Source: Ancylobacter aquaticus
GTDB lineage: Bacteria; Pseudomonadota; Alphaproteobacteria; Rhizobiales; Xanthobacteraceae
Assembly: GCF_004339465.1 (NCBI RefSeq)
Contig: NZ_SMFY01000002.1
Coordinates: forward strand, 1,327,579 to 1,391,578
Reading direction: 5' to 3'
DNA: 64,000 nucleotides
In this document: positions 17,108 to 25,609 of the stretch, piece by piece
How positions within the stretch are numbered: the stretch's first letter is position 1
How the letters are laid out: each line of letters starts with the position of its first letter
Translations under genes and position numbers: made by a program
Notes under the pieces: model-generated
What the model was told of the DNA's origin: nothing
Seen by the model: only the letters and a program-made list of their open reading frames with translations
Databases searched by the model: none

Positions 17108-18208
17108 ATGGGCAACCTCTACTACAACAAGACCGCGCAGTGGGCTGTGTATGTCGTGTTCTTCGCGGCGCTGGGGGTCGTGCCGCTGATGGTCAGCGAC
17201 AGCTTCCTGTTGAACCAGTTCGCCACCTATGGCGTCTACGGCATGCTGGCGCTGTCGCTCAGCCTGTGCTGGGGGTTCGGCGGAATCCTCAATCTCGGGC
17301 AGGGCATTGCGTTCGGCCTGGGCGCCTACGGCATGGCGATGACCATGCAGATGCAGAGCCAGACGGAATCCAACCCGATCCCGCCTTTCATGCTGAACAA
17401 CAGCCTCGAATCCCTGCCCATGCTCTGGCAGCCCTTCCAGAGCACCACGCTGGGCCTCATTCTGGCGGTCGCAGCGCCGACGCTGTTCTGCGCGGTGTTC
17501 GGCGGCATCATGTTCCGCGCCCGCGTCTCCGGCCCGTTCTTCGCCATCATGACGCTGGCGATGCTCTCGGCCTTCTACACCATCATCCTCGACCGGCAGG
17601 CCTATACCGGCGGCGTCAACGGGCTGACCCCGCCCGGCTCCTTCCAGTTCGGCGATTTCGAGATCGACCCCTACAGCCCCGCCGCCTATTGGGTAGTGTT
17701 CGGCTTCCTGATGGGCGCCACCTTCCTCACCAAGCTCATCACCCAGAGCTCGTTCGGCCTCGTCACCCAGGCGATCCGCGACGATGCCGAGCGCGTGCGC
17801 TTCCTAGGCTACAGCGTCGCCGGTTATGAGACGGTGATCTACACCATTTCCGGTCTCATCGCGGCGGTGGCAGGCTGTTGCTGGGTGATGCTGGTGCAGT
17901 ATGTCTCGCCAGCGCAGATGGATGTCAGCTTCAGCCTCTCCATCGTCATCTGGGCGGCCATTGGCGGGCGCCACTCCCTGCTCGGCTCCATCCTCGGCGC
18001 CTTCATCATCCAGGGCGCGCAGAGCTATCTCGGCGACACCTTCCTCGCCACCTGGCTGCTCATTCTCGGCGGTTTCTTCATCGTGGTGGTGCGGTTCCTG
18101 CCGAACGGCCTCGCCAGCCTCGTGGAGAAGGCGTTCGGGCTGTTCGAGCGCCGGGACCCGACCTCCTCGCCTGCGCCGGACGGCGGCAGGCCCCTGCCAG
18201 CCGAGTGA
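17108..18208 (+). CDS. urtC: Urea/amide ABC transporter permease (UrtC/LivM type)
   Basis: The second permease has 366 residues. It shows the LivM/UrtC signature CWGFGGILNLGQGIAFGLGA and a long periplasmic insert after the third helix, as in UrtC. The segment AGYETVIYTISGLIAAVAGC and the terminal FLPNGLASLVEKAF complete the family pattern. It forms the heterodimeric channel with the preceding permease. The ATPase gene starts eight bases after its stop. It has no unusual features apart from the acidic, proline-rich C-terminal tail. Confidence 0.88.
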   Translation: MGNLYYNKTAQWAVYVVFFAALGVVPLMVSDSFLLNQFATYGVYGMLALSLSLCWGFGGILNLGQGIAFGLGAYGMAMTMQMQSQTESNPIPPFMLNNSLESLPMLWQPFQSTTLGLILAVAAPTLFCAVFGGIMFRARVSGPFFAIMTLAMLSAFYTIILDRQAYTGGVNGLTPPGSFQFGDFEIDPYSPAAYWVVFGFLMGATFLTKLITQSSFGLVTQAIRDDAERVRFLGYSVAGYETVIYTISGLIAAVAGCCWVMLVQYVSPAQMDVSFSLSIVIWAAIGGRHSLLGSILGAFIIQGAQSYLGDTFLATWLLILGGFFIVVVRFLPNGLASLVEKAFGLFERRDPTSSPAPDGGRPLPAE

Positions 18209-18216
18209 GCGCCTGC

Positions 18217-18963
18217 ATGTCCGGTCTTCTCGAAATCCGCAATCTTTCAAAGAGCTTCGACGCGACGAAGGTGATCAACGACTTCAGCATGGAGGTTGTC
18301 GAGGGAACCATTTGCTGCCTGGTCGGACCCAATGGCGCCGGCAAGACGACGACGATGGACCTCATCACCGGACGCATCAAGCCGACCTCCGGCAAGGTGT
18401 TCTTTGCCAATGACGACATCACCGCCAAGCACGAGCACCTGATCGCCCGCGCCGGAATCGGCCGCAAGTTCCAGGTGCCGGCGGTGCTGCGCGACATGAG
18501 CGTGCAGCAGAATCTCGAAGTCGCCTTCAGCCGGCAGACCAACCCGTTCCGCAACCTGTTCAAGTTCCGCAAGGCGGGGCTGAAGGACAAGCTCGACGAG
18601 GTCGCGACCCTTGCCGGGCTGACCGGGCGGCTGAAGGAGCGGGCCGGCATCCTCTCCCATGGTGAGACCCAGTGGCTGGAGATCGGCATGGTGCTGATGC
18701 AGGAGCCGCGGCTGCTGCTGATGGACGAGCCAATCGCCGGCATGACTGAGGGCGAGGCCGAGAAGACCGCGCAGATTTTCAAGGACCTGCGCAAGTCCGC
18801 GACACTGCTGGTGGTGGAGCATGACATGGGCTTCGTGCGCGAAATCGCGGACGTCGTTGTCGTGATGCATATGGGATCGCTGCTCGCCCAGGGCACGATC
18901 CAGCAGATCGAGGCGGACCGGCGCGTGCGGGACGTCTATCTCGGTGAGCAGGAGGCGGCATGA
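18217..18963 (+). CDS. urtD: Urea/amide ABC transporter ATP-binding protein (UrtD type)
   Basis: The ATPase has 248 residues. ATG 18217 starts MSGLLEIRNLSKSF; a longer frame upstream is a shadow of urtC. Walker A is GPNGAGKTTTMD, and the signature reads LSHGETQWLEIGMVLMQ, a form characteristic of UrtD. Walker B is LLLMDEPIAGM, and the switch histidine lies in VVEHDMGFVREIA. It is one of two ATPases of the importer and overlaps the next gene by ATGA. Confidence 0.92.
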   Translation: MSGLLEIRNLSKSFDATKVINDFSMEVVEGTICCLVGPNGAGKTTTMDLITGRIKPTSGKVFFANDDITAKHEHLIARAGIGRKFQVPAVLRDMSVQQNLEVAFSRQTNPFRNLFKFRKAGLKDKLDEVATLAGLTGRLKERAGILSHGETQWLEIGMVLMQEPRLLLMDEPIAGMTEGEAEKTAQIFKDLRKSATLLVVEHDMGFVREIADVVVVMHMGSLLAQGTIQQIEADRRVRDVYLGEQEAA

Positions 18964-19664
18964 GCGCGCTGCTGAGTTTCGACAACGTCACCTCCTATTA
19001 CGGCGCCACGCGCATCCTGAAGGACTTCTCCTTCGAAGTCGAAAAGGGGCAGTGCCTGTGCGTGCTGGGCCGCAACGGCGTGGGCAAGACCACGCTGATG
19101 CGCACCATCATGGGGCTGACGGACCGCTCGGTCGGCGCCATCCGCATCAATGGCAGCGAGATGAGCGGCGAGCCGACGCATGTGCGCGCCACCCACGGGC
19201 TTGGCTATGTGCCGCAAGGGCGTGGAATCCTGTCCAATTTCACCGTGCGGGAGAACATCCTGCTGGGAACTTTCGCGCGCGCCGACAAGGCCAGCGAGAT
19301 TCCCGAGCTCTGCCTGCGCATATTCCCCTATCTGAAGGAAAATCTGGATCGACGCGCCGGGCTTCTCTCCGGCGGGCAGAAGCAGCAGCTCGCCATCGCC
19401 CGCGCTCTGGCGGTCGATCCGCAGATCCTGCTGCTCGACGAGCCGACCGAGGGCATCCAGCCCAACATCGTGGTCGAGATCGGCGAGATCCTGAAGATGC
19501 TGAACCGCGAACTGGGCATCACCCTGATCGTGACCGAGCAGCACATCAAGGTGGCCCGGAAGCTCGGAGACGCCTTCCTGATGGTCGACAATGGCCGCGT
19601 GGTCGCGCAAGGCCCCATGGGTGAGATGACCGACCAACTGGTCGAGCGGCACATGACCATCTAG
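18960..19664 (+). CDS. urtE: Urea/amide ABC transporter ATP-binding protein (UrtE type)
   Basis: The 234-residue second ATPase has Walker A GRNGVGKTTLMRTIMG, signature LSGGQKQQLAIARAL and Walker B ILLLDEPTEGIQPNIV; the last is typical of UrtE/LivF. It begins in an ATGA overlap with urtD, so the two are translationally coupled. It ends the importer operon, and its stop is followed by the control region of the dimethylformamidase-like genes. Confidence 0.92.
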   Translation: MSALLSFDNVTSYYGATRILKDFSFEVEKGQCLCVLGRNGVGKTTLMRTIMGLTDRSVGAIRINGSEMSGEPTHVRATHGLGYVPQGRGILSNFTVRENILLGTFARADKASEIPELCLRIFPYLKENLDRRAGLLSGGQKQQLAIARALAVDPQILLLDEPTEGIQPNIVVEIGEILKMLNRELGITLIVTEQHIKVARKLGDAFLMVDNGRVVAQGPMGEMTDQLVERHMTI

Positions 19665-19686
19665 ACAAAACGATAAACCTGCGAGC

Positions 19687-19717
19687 TTTCGTCGAATGTT
19701 ATTGACGAAACGTCTAG
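19687..19717 (+). promoter_or_regulatory. Control region of the dimethylformamidase-like genes with 17-base repeat, copy 2
   Basis: The exact repeat ATTGACGAAACGTCTAG lies at 19701-19717, about 130 bases before the small-subunit gene. In addition TTTCGTC (19687-19693) is an inverted repeat of GACGAAA (19704-19710), spaced by ten bases, giving a dyad suited to a dimeric regulator. The region 19665-19845 has no gene. The following AT-rich stretch may hold a separate promoter, so the hydrolase operon could be controlled independently of the importer. Confidence 0.6.
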
Positions 19718-19845
19718 TATCGGTCAAATTCTAAACTACGGTTTCGGCCGATCTGGCGCCACGAATACCAAGCTCCTGCGTCGCCCGTCAGGACAATACA
19801 GACGTATGGCGACGCTTCTTCGAGCAAAACGGAGAAAAATTGGCA

Positions 19846-20286
19846 ATGATACCGATTCCCCGGAAGGGCACGCCCGAGCGCGAGGCCATGATCAAGGAGC
19901 ACAAGGAATGCGTCGACTCCATGAAGGGGGTCGCCGGCTTCTCGGTGCTTAAATGCGAAACGCCCGGCGACACCACGGTCGTCTCCGGCGGCGTGCACGA
20001 AAACCCGGACCTGCGCCGCGTGCTTCTGCGCATGCGGGGCGAGTCGCCGAAGGGCAAGCTCATCGTCATCTGCACCAAGGTCGATGCCGAATGGCGCATT
20101 GGCCGCCTGTCCGGCATTCGCGGGGTGCCGCCGGAATTCGTCAACGACAAGGTCTATGACAGCGAGCAGGAAATCCAGCACGACATCTTCCTGATGCGGC
20201 TGGACGAGTTGCCCGAGACCGCCGGCATGCCCGAACATTTCGAGGAAGGCTGGAAGCATCGGGACGACAACTGGCCCGTTACCTGA
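19846..20286 (+). CDS. dmfA1: N,N-dimethylformamidase-like small (alpha) subunit
   Basis: The protein has 146 residues. ATG 19846 follows GGAG by 11 bases; a TTG two codons earlier is possible. The C-terminal half resembles the small subunit of the DMFase of Paracoccus and relatives: an EWRIGRLSGIRG segment, then DSEQEIQHDIFLMRLDEL. The N-terminal half, with CVDSMKGVAGFSVLKC, is less familiar. In known DMFase this 15 kDa chain packs on the large catalytic subunit in an alpha2beta2 or larger assembly. The large-subunit gene follows 133 bases downstream, which supports the call. The assignment rests on remembered family features rather than a database search. Confidence 0.7.
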   Translation: MIPIPRKGTPEREAMIKEHKECVDSMKGVAGFSVLKCETPGDTTVVSGGVHENPDLRRVLLRMRGESPKGKLIVICTKVDAEWRIGRLSGIRGVPPEFVNDKVYDSEQEIQHDIFLMRLDELPETAGMPEHFEEGWKHRDDNWPVT

Positions 20287-20419
20287 TCATCCGGCCTCAC
20301 GCGCTCCGCGCCGAGCCGCTTTAGCTTCGCCTCAGCACAGGCCCCGTTCGCGCAGCCCTCCCGGGCCGCGATTGGGAGCGGCTTGTCTGGCGTCCGCTTC
20401 ATTGTTGGAGAAACGATAC

Positions 20420-22816
20420 ATGTGCGCCATGCGGCTGACCGGCTACGCCGACAAGTTTGGTGTCCATCCCGGCGACACGATCAAGTTCTACGTGAATTGC
20501 GACGGGCCGGCGGAATTCAACGCCGAAGTCGTTCACATGATCAATGGCGACACCAACCCGCGTGGTCCGGGCTTCATCGAGAAGTCGATCGCAGCGGACG
20601 CCAACGGAACCTATAAGGGACGCAAGCAGATCATCCATGGCGGGTCCTACGGCTATGTCGAGGACGCGCCACAGTTCCATGTCGACAGCTTCACCCTGCA
20701 GTGCCACATCTGGCCGACCACGCCGAAGACCCATCCGCGCTACTGGAAGCACGGGGCGCAGGGACTGGTCACGAAGTGGATGGACGGCAAGGGCTACGGC
20801 TTGTTCATCAATGAAGCCGGCTTTCTTGAGTTGCGCATCAACGAGCACAAGATCACCACCGGCGTGCCGATCCGCGATCATGCCTGGCACTTCGTCGCCG
20901 CCAGCTTCGACGCCGCCACCGGCGAGGTGGTGCTCTATCACGAGCCGCTCATCGTCTATGCCCTCGATCCCGTTATTGAGCCGGTGAAGACCACGCTCGC
21001 CACCAAGATCATCCATACGGCCGCGCCGGTGGCGCTGGGCGCCTATGTCGAGACGATCAGCGACGATCCGCTCGGGGCGTCGTCGCTTCCCGCCGGGGTC
21101 TGGTTCGCCGGCAAGTATAACGGCAAGATCGACAGCCCGCGCATCGTCAAGAAGGCGCTGAGCCGCTTCGAGATCGAGCAGATGAAGGGCGGCGCGCAGC
21201 CCGGCCTGACCGAGCGCCGCAATTCCGGGCCGACCGGCGAGCTCTCCGCGCTGATCGTCGCCGCCTGGGATTTCTGGGACGGCATCGACACCATCACCGC
21301 CAAGGACAACGGCCCCTACCGCTTCGACGCGACGCTGGTGGGCTGCCCGACGCGCGCGCTCACCGGGTATAATTGGGCGGGCGAAAATTTCGACTGGAAG
21401 CATGCCAGGAAAGAATATGGCGCGATCCATTTCCACGACGACGACGTCGACAATGCCCGCTGGGAGGTCGATGTCGAATGGACCGTGCCGGAGCTGATCA
21501 AGAGCCGCTTCTACGCCCTGAAGCTGACGACGGCGGAAGGCGACGAAGACTATATCCCGTTCTGGATCGTGCCGAAGATCGGCAAGGAGCAGTCGAAGAT
21601 TGCGGTCATGGTGCCGACGATCAGCTATATGGCCTATGCCAATGAGCATGTGGCCTGCAATGCTGGCGGCGCCGAGCTGTTCATCTATCGCGTGCCGATC
21701 ATGCAGCACCAGAACATGTTTCTGGCCGAGCACCGCGAATATGGCGGCTCGATCTACGACACCCACACCGACGGTTCCGGCATCTGCCTGTCGTCGCGGC
21801 TGCGCCCGATCCTGTCGATCCGTCCGAAATACGACCACTTCCTCGCGCAGGCGCCGTGGCAGTACCCGGCCGATCTCCATCTCATCTACTGGCTGGAGAC
21901 GATGGGCTACGAATATGACGTGATCACCGACGAAGACGTCACCTATGACGGCCTCGCCCGGCTGGAGAACTACAACGTCATCATCACCGGCTCGCATCCC
22001 GAGCACAATTCGGGCACCCAGCTCGACGCCCTGCACAACTACTCGCAGCGCGGCGGGCGGCTGATGTATATGGGTGCCGACGCTTGGTACTGGGTGCATT
22101 CGTTCCATCCGGCCTATGACCACCTTGGCCGGGGCGTCGTCACCGAAATGCGCCGCTGTGAATCCGGCATCCGCACCTGGCGCGCCGAGCCGGGCGAATA
22201 TTACCATCAGGGCACCGGCGAACTTGGCGGCATGTGGCGCTTCCGCGGTCGCTCGCTCTATTCGGTTGCCGGTGTCGGCATGACGAACGAAGGCTTCGAC
22301 ATCTCGACCTATTACAGCCGGACCCCGGACAGCCTCGATCCGCGCGTGGCGTGGGCGTTCGAGGGCATCTCCTATGACGAACCGATCGGCAATTTCGGCC
22401 TGGTCGGCGGCGGCTGCGCCGGCCTGGAACTCGACATCGTCGACGTCACGCTCGGCTCGCCGCCGCACACGCTGGCGGTGGCGACCTCGGCCGGCCGGCA
22501 CACCGAGGCCTATCTCCTCGTCATGGAGGATTTCGGCTTCAACCAGCAGGGGCTCGACGGCACCACCCATCCGCGCGTGCGCGGCGACATCGCCTTCCAC
22601 GAGACCCCGAATGGCGGCGGGTGCTTCGCCTTCTCGTCCATCGCCTTCTGCGGCTCGCTGCCGTGGAATGAATGCCAGAACAACGTCTCCACGCTGGTGA
22701 AGAACGTGCTCGACCGTTTCTCGGCGGACGGCCCGCTGCCGCCCGCTCCGGCCGAGGCGATCAAGCATCGCGGCCGCGCCGATTACGAATCGCCCGCGCT
22801 CGCCACCACGGCCTGA
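20420..22816 (+). CDS. dmfA2: N,N-dimethylformamidase-like large (beta) catalytic subunit
   Basis: The protein has 798 residues, near the 760 of known DMFase. ATG 20420 follows GGAG by nine bases. An N-terminal beta domain (HPGDTIKFYVNC) and a LamG-like sandwich (about 80-260; EVVLYHEPLIVYALDP) precede the catalytic C-terminal domain. DMFase holds one non-haem iron by two tyrosines and a glutamate, with a nearby histidine. Candidates here are Tyr406 (ISYMAYANEH), Tyr446 (GGSIYDTHTD), Glu528 and His526 (GSHPEHNSG); their spacing fits the known enzyme. DMFase hydrolyses formamides to formate plus an amine. Linkage to a urea-type importer and urease suggests that the real substrate may be an N-acyl urea or similar amide. 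The family call is firm, the substrate open. Confidence 0.85.
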   Translation: MCAMRLTGYADKFGVHPGDTIKFYVNCDGPAEFNAEVVHMINGDTNPRGPGFIEKSIAADANGTYKGRKQIIHGGSYGYVEDAPQFHVDSFTLQCHIWPTTPKTHPRYWKHGAQGLVTKWMDGKGYGLFINEAGFLELRINEHKITTGVPIRDHAWHFVAASFDAATGEVVLYHEPLIVYALDPVIEPVKTTLATKIIHTAAPVALGAYVETISDDPLGASSLPAGVWFAGKYNGKIDSPRIVKKALSRFEIEQMKGGAQPGLTERRNSGPTGELSALIVAAWDFWDGIDTITAKDNGPYRFDATLVGCPTRALTGYNWAGENFDWKHARKEYGAIHFHDDDVDNARWEVDVEWTVPELIKSRFYALKLTTAEGDEDYIPFWIVPKIGKEQSKIAVMVPTISYMAYANEHVACNAGGAELFIYRVPIMQHQNMFLAEHREYGGSIYDTHTDGSGICLSSRLRPILSIRPKYDHFLAQAPWQYPADLHLIYWLETMGYEYDVITDEDVTYDGLARLENYNVIITGSHPEHNSGTQLDALHNYSQRGGRLMYMGADAWYWVHSFHPAYDHLGRGVVTEMRRCESGIRTWRAEPGEYYHQGTGELGGMWRFRGRSLYSVAGVGMTNEGFDISTYYSRTPDSLDPRVAWAFEGISYDEPIGNFGLVGGGCAGLELDIVDVTLGSPPHTLAVATSAGRHTEAYLLVMEDFGFNQQGLDGTTHPRVRGDIAFHETPNGGGCFAFSSIAFCGSLPWNECQNNVSTLVKNVLDRFSADGPLPPAPAEAIKHRGRADYESPALATTA

Positions 22817-22833
22817 CCCCTCGGGCGAAACTG

Positions 22834-22865
22834 CCGGCACGCGCGTCCCCCCGCGTGCGTGCCGG
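22834..22865 (+). promoter_or_regulatory. Hairpin after the large-subunit gene (possible attenuator)
   Basis: CCGGCACGC (22834-22842) pairs with GCGTGCCGG (22857-22865), followed by GCCTTTCT. The T-run is weak, so it is probably a partial terminator or stabilising structure that would give more of the catalytic subunits than of the downstream accessory and urease proteins. Confidence 0.5.
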
Positions 22866-22888
22866 GCCTTTCTCGCAGGACGCCGGAC

Positions 22889-23980
22889 ATGACCCATAGA
22901 CGCGATCTCGGTTACTGGGATGAGGGCCGCAATCTCGCGGAGGCGTCCTTCTATGCCGAAGCGCTCGGCCCGGACCCGCGCGTGCTCTCTCCCCTCGCCT
23001 TCCGCTCGCTGCGGTTCAGCCAGCTTGAGGACGAGGCGGTCTGGACGCGCGACTGGGTCTGTGTCGGCTCTCATGAAGCCATCCCGGAAAAGGGCGACCT
23101 GCTTCCTTTCACCGTTGGCACGCACGGCGTGCATGTGCAGCGCACGGAGGGCGGAATCGTCGCCCGGTTCAACAAGGCGCAGCATGGCGGCTGCCGCGCG
23201 GTGCCGCTGCAGTGCCAGACCGGCGCCAAGACCAAGTGCTCCTTCACTTCCTGCGGCTACAGCCGCGACCGGGGCGCGATCCCGGCCAGCGAGCTTGGCG
23301 ACGGCACGCCGGAGATGCACCAATATCTTGGCCTGCGCCCGGAGCGCCTGTTGACCGCGCAGGCCCGCAGCTGGGGCCCGCTGATCTTCGTCAATCTCGA
23401 CATCGCCCCCGCCTGGCCCGACGCGGAGCTTGCCGTGCTTGGCCGAACGGGGGCGTTCTTCGGCCCTCACAAGCCCCGTCGCTCGCCCGAGACCTGGCTC
23501 GAATACGCCGCGAACTGGAAGCTGATGGGCCAGTCCCTGGCCGCCGGCGAGCGGGTGATGTCCGACAGCGATACCTGGATGCTCGCCGAGACAACCCTGA
23601 CCGACGGCACGGCGGCGCGCGCGGCCTGGCTGTTTCCCAACCTTGTCCTGATCGCCACGCCGGCGAGCACCGCCGTGGTAACGCTGCAACCGACCTCCAT
23701 GGGGCAAACCCTGTGCCGGCTCTCGACCTACGGGGCTGACCCGCATCGCGACCTGCCATTCTGGCGCGCGCAGATCGGGCACCGTGCCGCGCAGGCCGAG
23801 GCCGAGCATGACGATCTGGCCCGCTGGGGCACCCAACACCGCCCGCAGACCATCGGCGCCGCGCTGCCGCGCCAGAGCGAGGCGGCGGGAGGCTGGATGC
23901 AGCGCGCCCTGGCGGCACGCCTGGCGCGACTGCCGCACGACGAATTCCCGCAACCGCTTTACCAGAACCCGAGAGGCTGA
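22889..23980 (+). CDS. Degenerate Rieske-oxygenase homologue with altered metal sites
   Basis: The protein has 363 residues and the overall plan of a ring-hydroxylating oxygenase alpha subunit: FRSLRFSQLEDEAVWTRDWVCVGS at the start, a Rieske-like region near 95-125, and NWKL (209-212) at the start of the catalytic domain. Both metal sites are lost. In the first half-motif the cysteine is Ala97, with His99 kept; the second CxxH is CSFT. The catalytic Asn/Glu, Asp and two histidines normally following NWKL are absent. Instead there is a new set, His99, Cys102, Cys109, Cys117 and Cys122. It follows the DMFase-like genes and is five bases from the Sel1 gene. A metal-delivery or assembly role is possible but inferred. 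Confidence 0.72.
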   Translation: MTHRRDLGYWDEGRNLAEASFYAEALGPDPRVLSPLAFRSLRFSQLEDEAVWTRDWVCVGSHEAIPEKGDLLPFTVGTHGVHVQRTEGGIVARFNKAQHGGCRAVPLQCQTGAKTKCSFTSCGYSRDRGAIPASELGDGTPEMHQYLGLRPERLLTAQARSWGPLIFVNLDIAPAWPDAELAVLGRTGAFFGPHKPRRSPETWLEYAANWKLMGQSLAAGERVMSDSDTWMLAETTLTDGTAARAAWLFPNLVLIATPASTAVVTLQPTSMGQTLCRLSTYGADPHRDLPFWRAQIGHRAAQAEAEHDDLARWGTQHRPQTIGAALPRQSEAAGGWMQRALAARLARLPHDEFPQPLYQNPRG

Positions 23981-23984
23981 GGAC

Positions 23985-24683
23985 ATGCTGTCGCTGGATC
24001 TCTCGACCACCAACGCAACCCCGCTCGATGCCGGCATCGCGCTGTATGAGCGCGGCGATTACCCCGAGGCGCTGCGCCTGTTCTCGCGGCTGGCCGGAGA
24101 GGGTGATGCGGACGCCAAGACATGGCTCGGCGCCATGCACGCCAATGGCGAGGGGATCGACGCCTCTCTGGCCCGCGCCTTCGCGCTCTATCTGGAGGCG
24201 GCGCAGGCTGGCATCGTGCTGGCCCAGACCAATGTCGGGGCGATGCTGGCGATGGGGCACGGCGTGCCCCGCGACATTCCGGCCGGCGTGCTCTGGCTGG
24301 AAAAGGCGGCCGGGAGCGGCGACCTTTTCGCCCAGTACAATCTGGCCACGCTGCTGTCGAAGGGCGAAGGACTCCCCCCAGACTATGCGGCCGCCGCGCA
24401 TTGGTACAGGTCGGCGGCGGAGCGCGGCCACTACCCGTCGCAGGCGCGCCTCGGCTTCCTGTATGCGAACGGCCTGGGCGTGACGAAGGACCGCGTCGAA
24501 GCGTTCACCTGGCTGTCGCTGGCGGCCCAGCATGGCGTAGGAACCGCCCTGACGGCACTTGAGGCGATCGTGGCGCAGATGTCGTCCGATGAGAAGCAGG
24601 CCGGGAACGCCGCCGTTGGGCGCTGGCGCGGCCGCACGCCCGACGCCTCGCGCCATGCGCGCCTCAATCCCGTTCACGGGTGA
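23985..24683 (+). CDS. Sel1/TPR-like repeat protein
   Basis: The protein has 232 residues. ATG 23985 lies five bases after the previous stop and near a GAGG ribosome site. At least four Sel1-type repeats of about 36 residues are visible: WLGAMHANGEGIDASLARAF, then NVGAMLAMGHGVPRDIPAG, then NLATLLSKGEGLPPDYAAAA and RLGFLYANGLGVTKDRVEAF. No signal peptide is present, so it is probably cytoplasmic. Sel1 solenoids mediate protein-protein contacts. Its place between the degenerate Rieske gene and urease maturation genes suggests an assembly scaffold. The extreme C-terminus is basic and non-repetitive. Confidence 0.8.
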   Translation: MLSLDLSTTNATPLDAGIALYERGDYPEALRLFSRLAGEGDADAKTWLGAMHANGEGIDASLARAFALYLEAAQAGIVLAQTNVGAMLAMGHGVPRDIPAGVLWLEKAAGSGDLFAQYNLATLLSKGEGLPPDYAAAAHWYRSAAERGHYPSQARLGFLYANGLGVTKDRVEAFTWLSLAAQHGVGTALTALEAIVAQMSSDEKQAGNAAVGRWRGRTPDASRHARLNPVHG

Positions 24684-24687
24684 CGGC

Positions 24688-25011
24688 ATGGTGTTCAGCC
24701 CGCAGCAGGTCAAGTTTGAATTCCTGAGCTACATCAAGGAATTCGGCGGCAAGCCGGCGGAATGGTGCGTCGGCTGCGCCGACGATGCCGCGCTGGCGCT
24801 GTTCGACCGCCATGGCGTCGATCCCGCACGCGACATCTGGCTGTGGAAGCCGACCTTGTCGAAGGCGGCGGCGCGCATCGTATTTCGCTATCTGACCGAG
24901 CAGCTCCACATGCCCGCCGCCGACGAGGGTGCGGGACGTTGCATCTATCTGTTCAGGCGCGGTCTGGTGGAGAACGGCGTGCCGATGCCCGCGCGACCGG
25001 GAGACGCCTGA
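24688..25011 (+). CDS. Small hypothetical CxxC protein
   Basis: The protein has 107 residues and I do not recognise the family. ATG 24688 lies four bases after the Sel1 stop. It contains a CxxC motif (EWCVGCADD) near residue 30, followed by amphipathic helices and a third cysteine (GAGRCIYLFRRG). It is soluble, with no signal peptide. The close spacing with the Sel1 gene and ureE shows that it belongs to the operon. The CxxC motif and position make a metal- or thiol-related accessory role plausible, but no function is assigned. Confidence 0.65.
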   Translation: MVFSPQQVKFEFLSYIKEFGGKPAEWCVGCADDAALALFDRHGVDPARDIWLWKPTLSKAAARIVFRYLTEQLHMPAADEGAGRCIYLFRRGLVENGVPMPARPGDA

Positions 25012-25141
25012 TGCAGCAGATGACCCGCCCGGCACGGCTTATCCACCCCTGTCCTTGCCTCACTCCCCGGCATGGCTGGCCATCGCGCCAATGCGCACTA
25101 GGATGCCGGACCGGCACCTCTTCGTTCTCGGAAAGCTGACC

Positions 25142-25609
25142 ATGTTGCTTGTCAATCGCGTACTGGGCCATCGACTGGATGACGGCTTCGCGGAACAGCT
25201 TCATCATCTGGAGCACCATGGCGAGGTCGAGTGGCTACTTCTCCCCGCTGCTGAACTGGCGCGGCGGCGGTTCCGCGCTGTGACGAGCCGGGGTGCCGAG
25301 GTGGCGGTCGCCCTGCCGCGAGACGAGCCGTTGACCGACGGCGCGGTGCTGCTGTTCGAGCCGAACCGGGCGATCGTGGTGAAGGTGGATGCCGAGCGCT
25401 GGCTGCGGATCACGCCGCACGATCTCGCGACCGCACTGGAGCTCGGCTATCACGTCGGCAACCTGCACTGGCGGGTGCGTTTCGCGGCAGGCTCCATCGA
25501 CGTCGCGCTTGAGGGGCCGGAAGAGGCCTATCTGGCGCGCCTCGCCTCGCTCGGTCTCGACAGCCGGGTCGAGGCGCATGCCCACCCGGCCGACGAGGCG
25601 CCATGCTGA
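25142..25609 (+). CDS. ureE: Urease nickel metallochaperone UreE
   Basis: The protein has 155 residues. ATG 25142 follows GGAAAG. The N-terminal domain begins LLVNRVLGHRLDD, and the metal-binding domain contains the family GYHVGNLHWRVRF segment, whose histidine binds nickel. The C-terminal tail is short, with only EAHAHPADE, unlike the long His-rich tail of Klebsiella UreE. UreE hands nickel to UreG for urease maturation. The gap before the gene (25012-25141) holds only a weak open frame. Its end overlaps ureF. Confidence 0.9.
   Translation: MLLVNRVLGHRLDDGFAEQLHHLEHHGEVEWLLLPAAELARRRFRAVTSRGAEVAVALPRDEPLTDGAVLLFEPNRAIVVKVDAERWLRITPHDLATALELGYHVGNLHWRVRFAAGSIDVALEGPEEAYLARLASLGLDSRVEAHAHPADEAPC

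Noticed and set aside
19658..19664. Further CTAG site at the end of urtE
   Set aside because: This CTAG is made by the ATC-TAG end of the coding sequence, so it is not independent evidence for a regulatory site.
20399..24037. Very long minus-strand open frame of 1,212 codons opposite the dimethylformamidase and Rieske-like genes
   Set aside because: It is an antisense shadow in high-GC DNA. Its composition is Arg/Ala/Gly-rich without domains, while the plus strand codes for recognised proteins.
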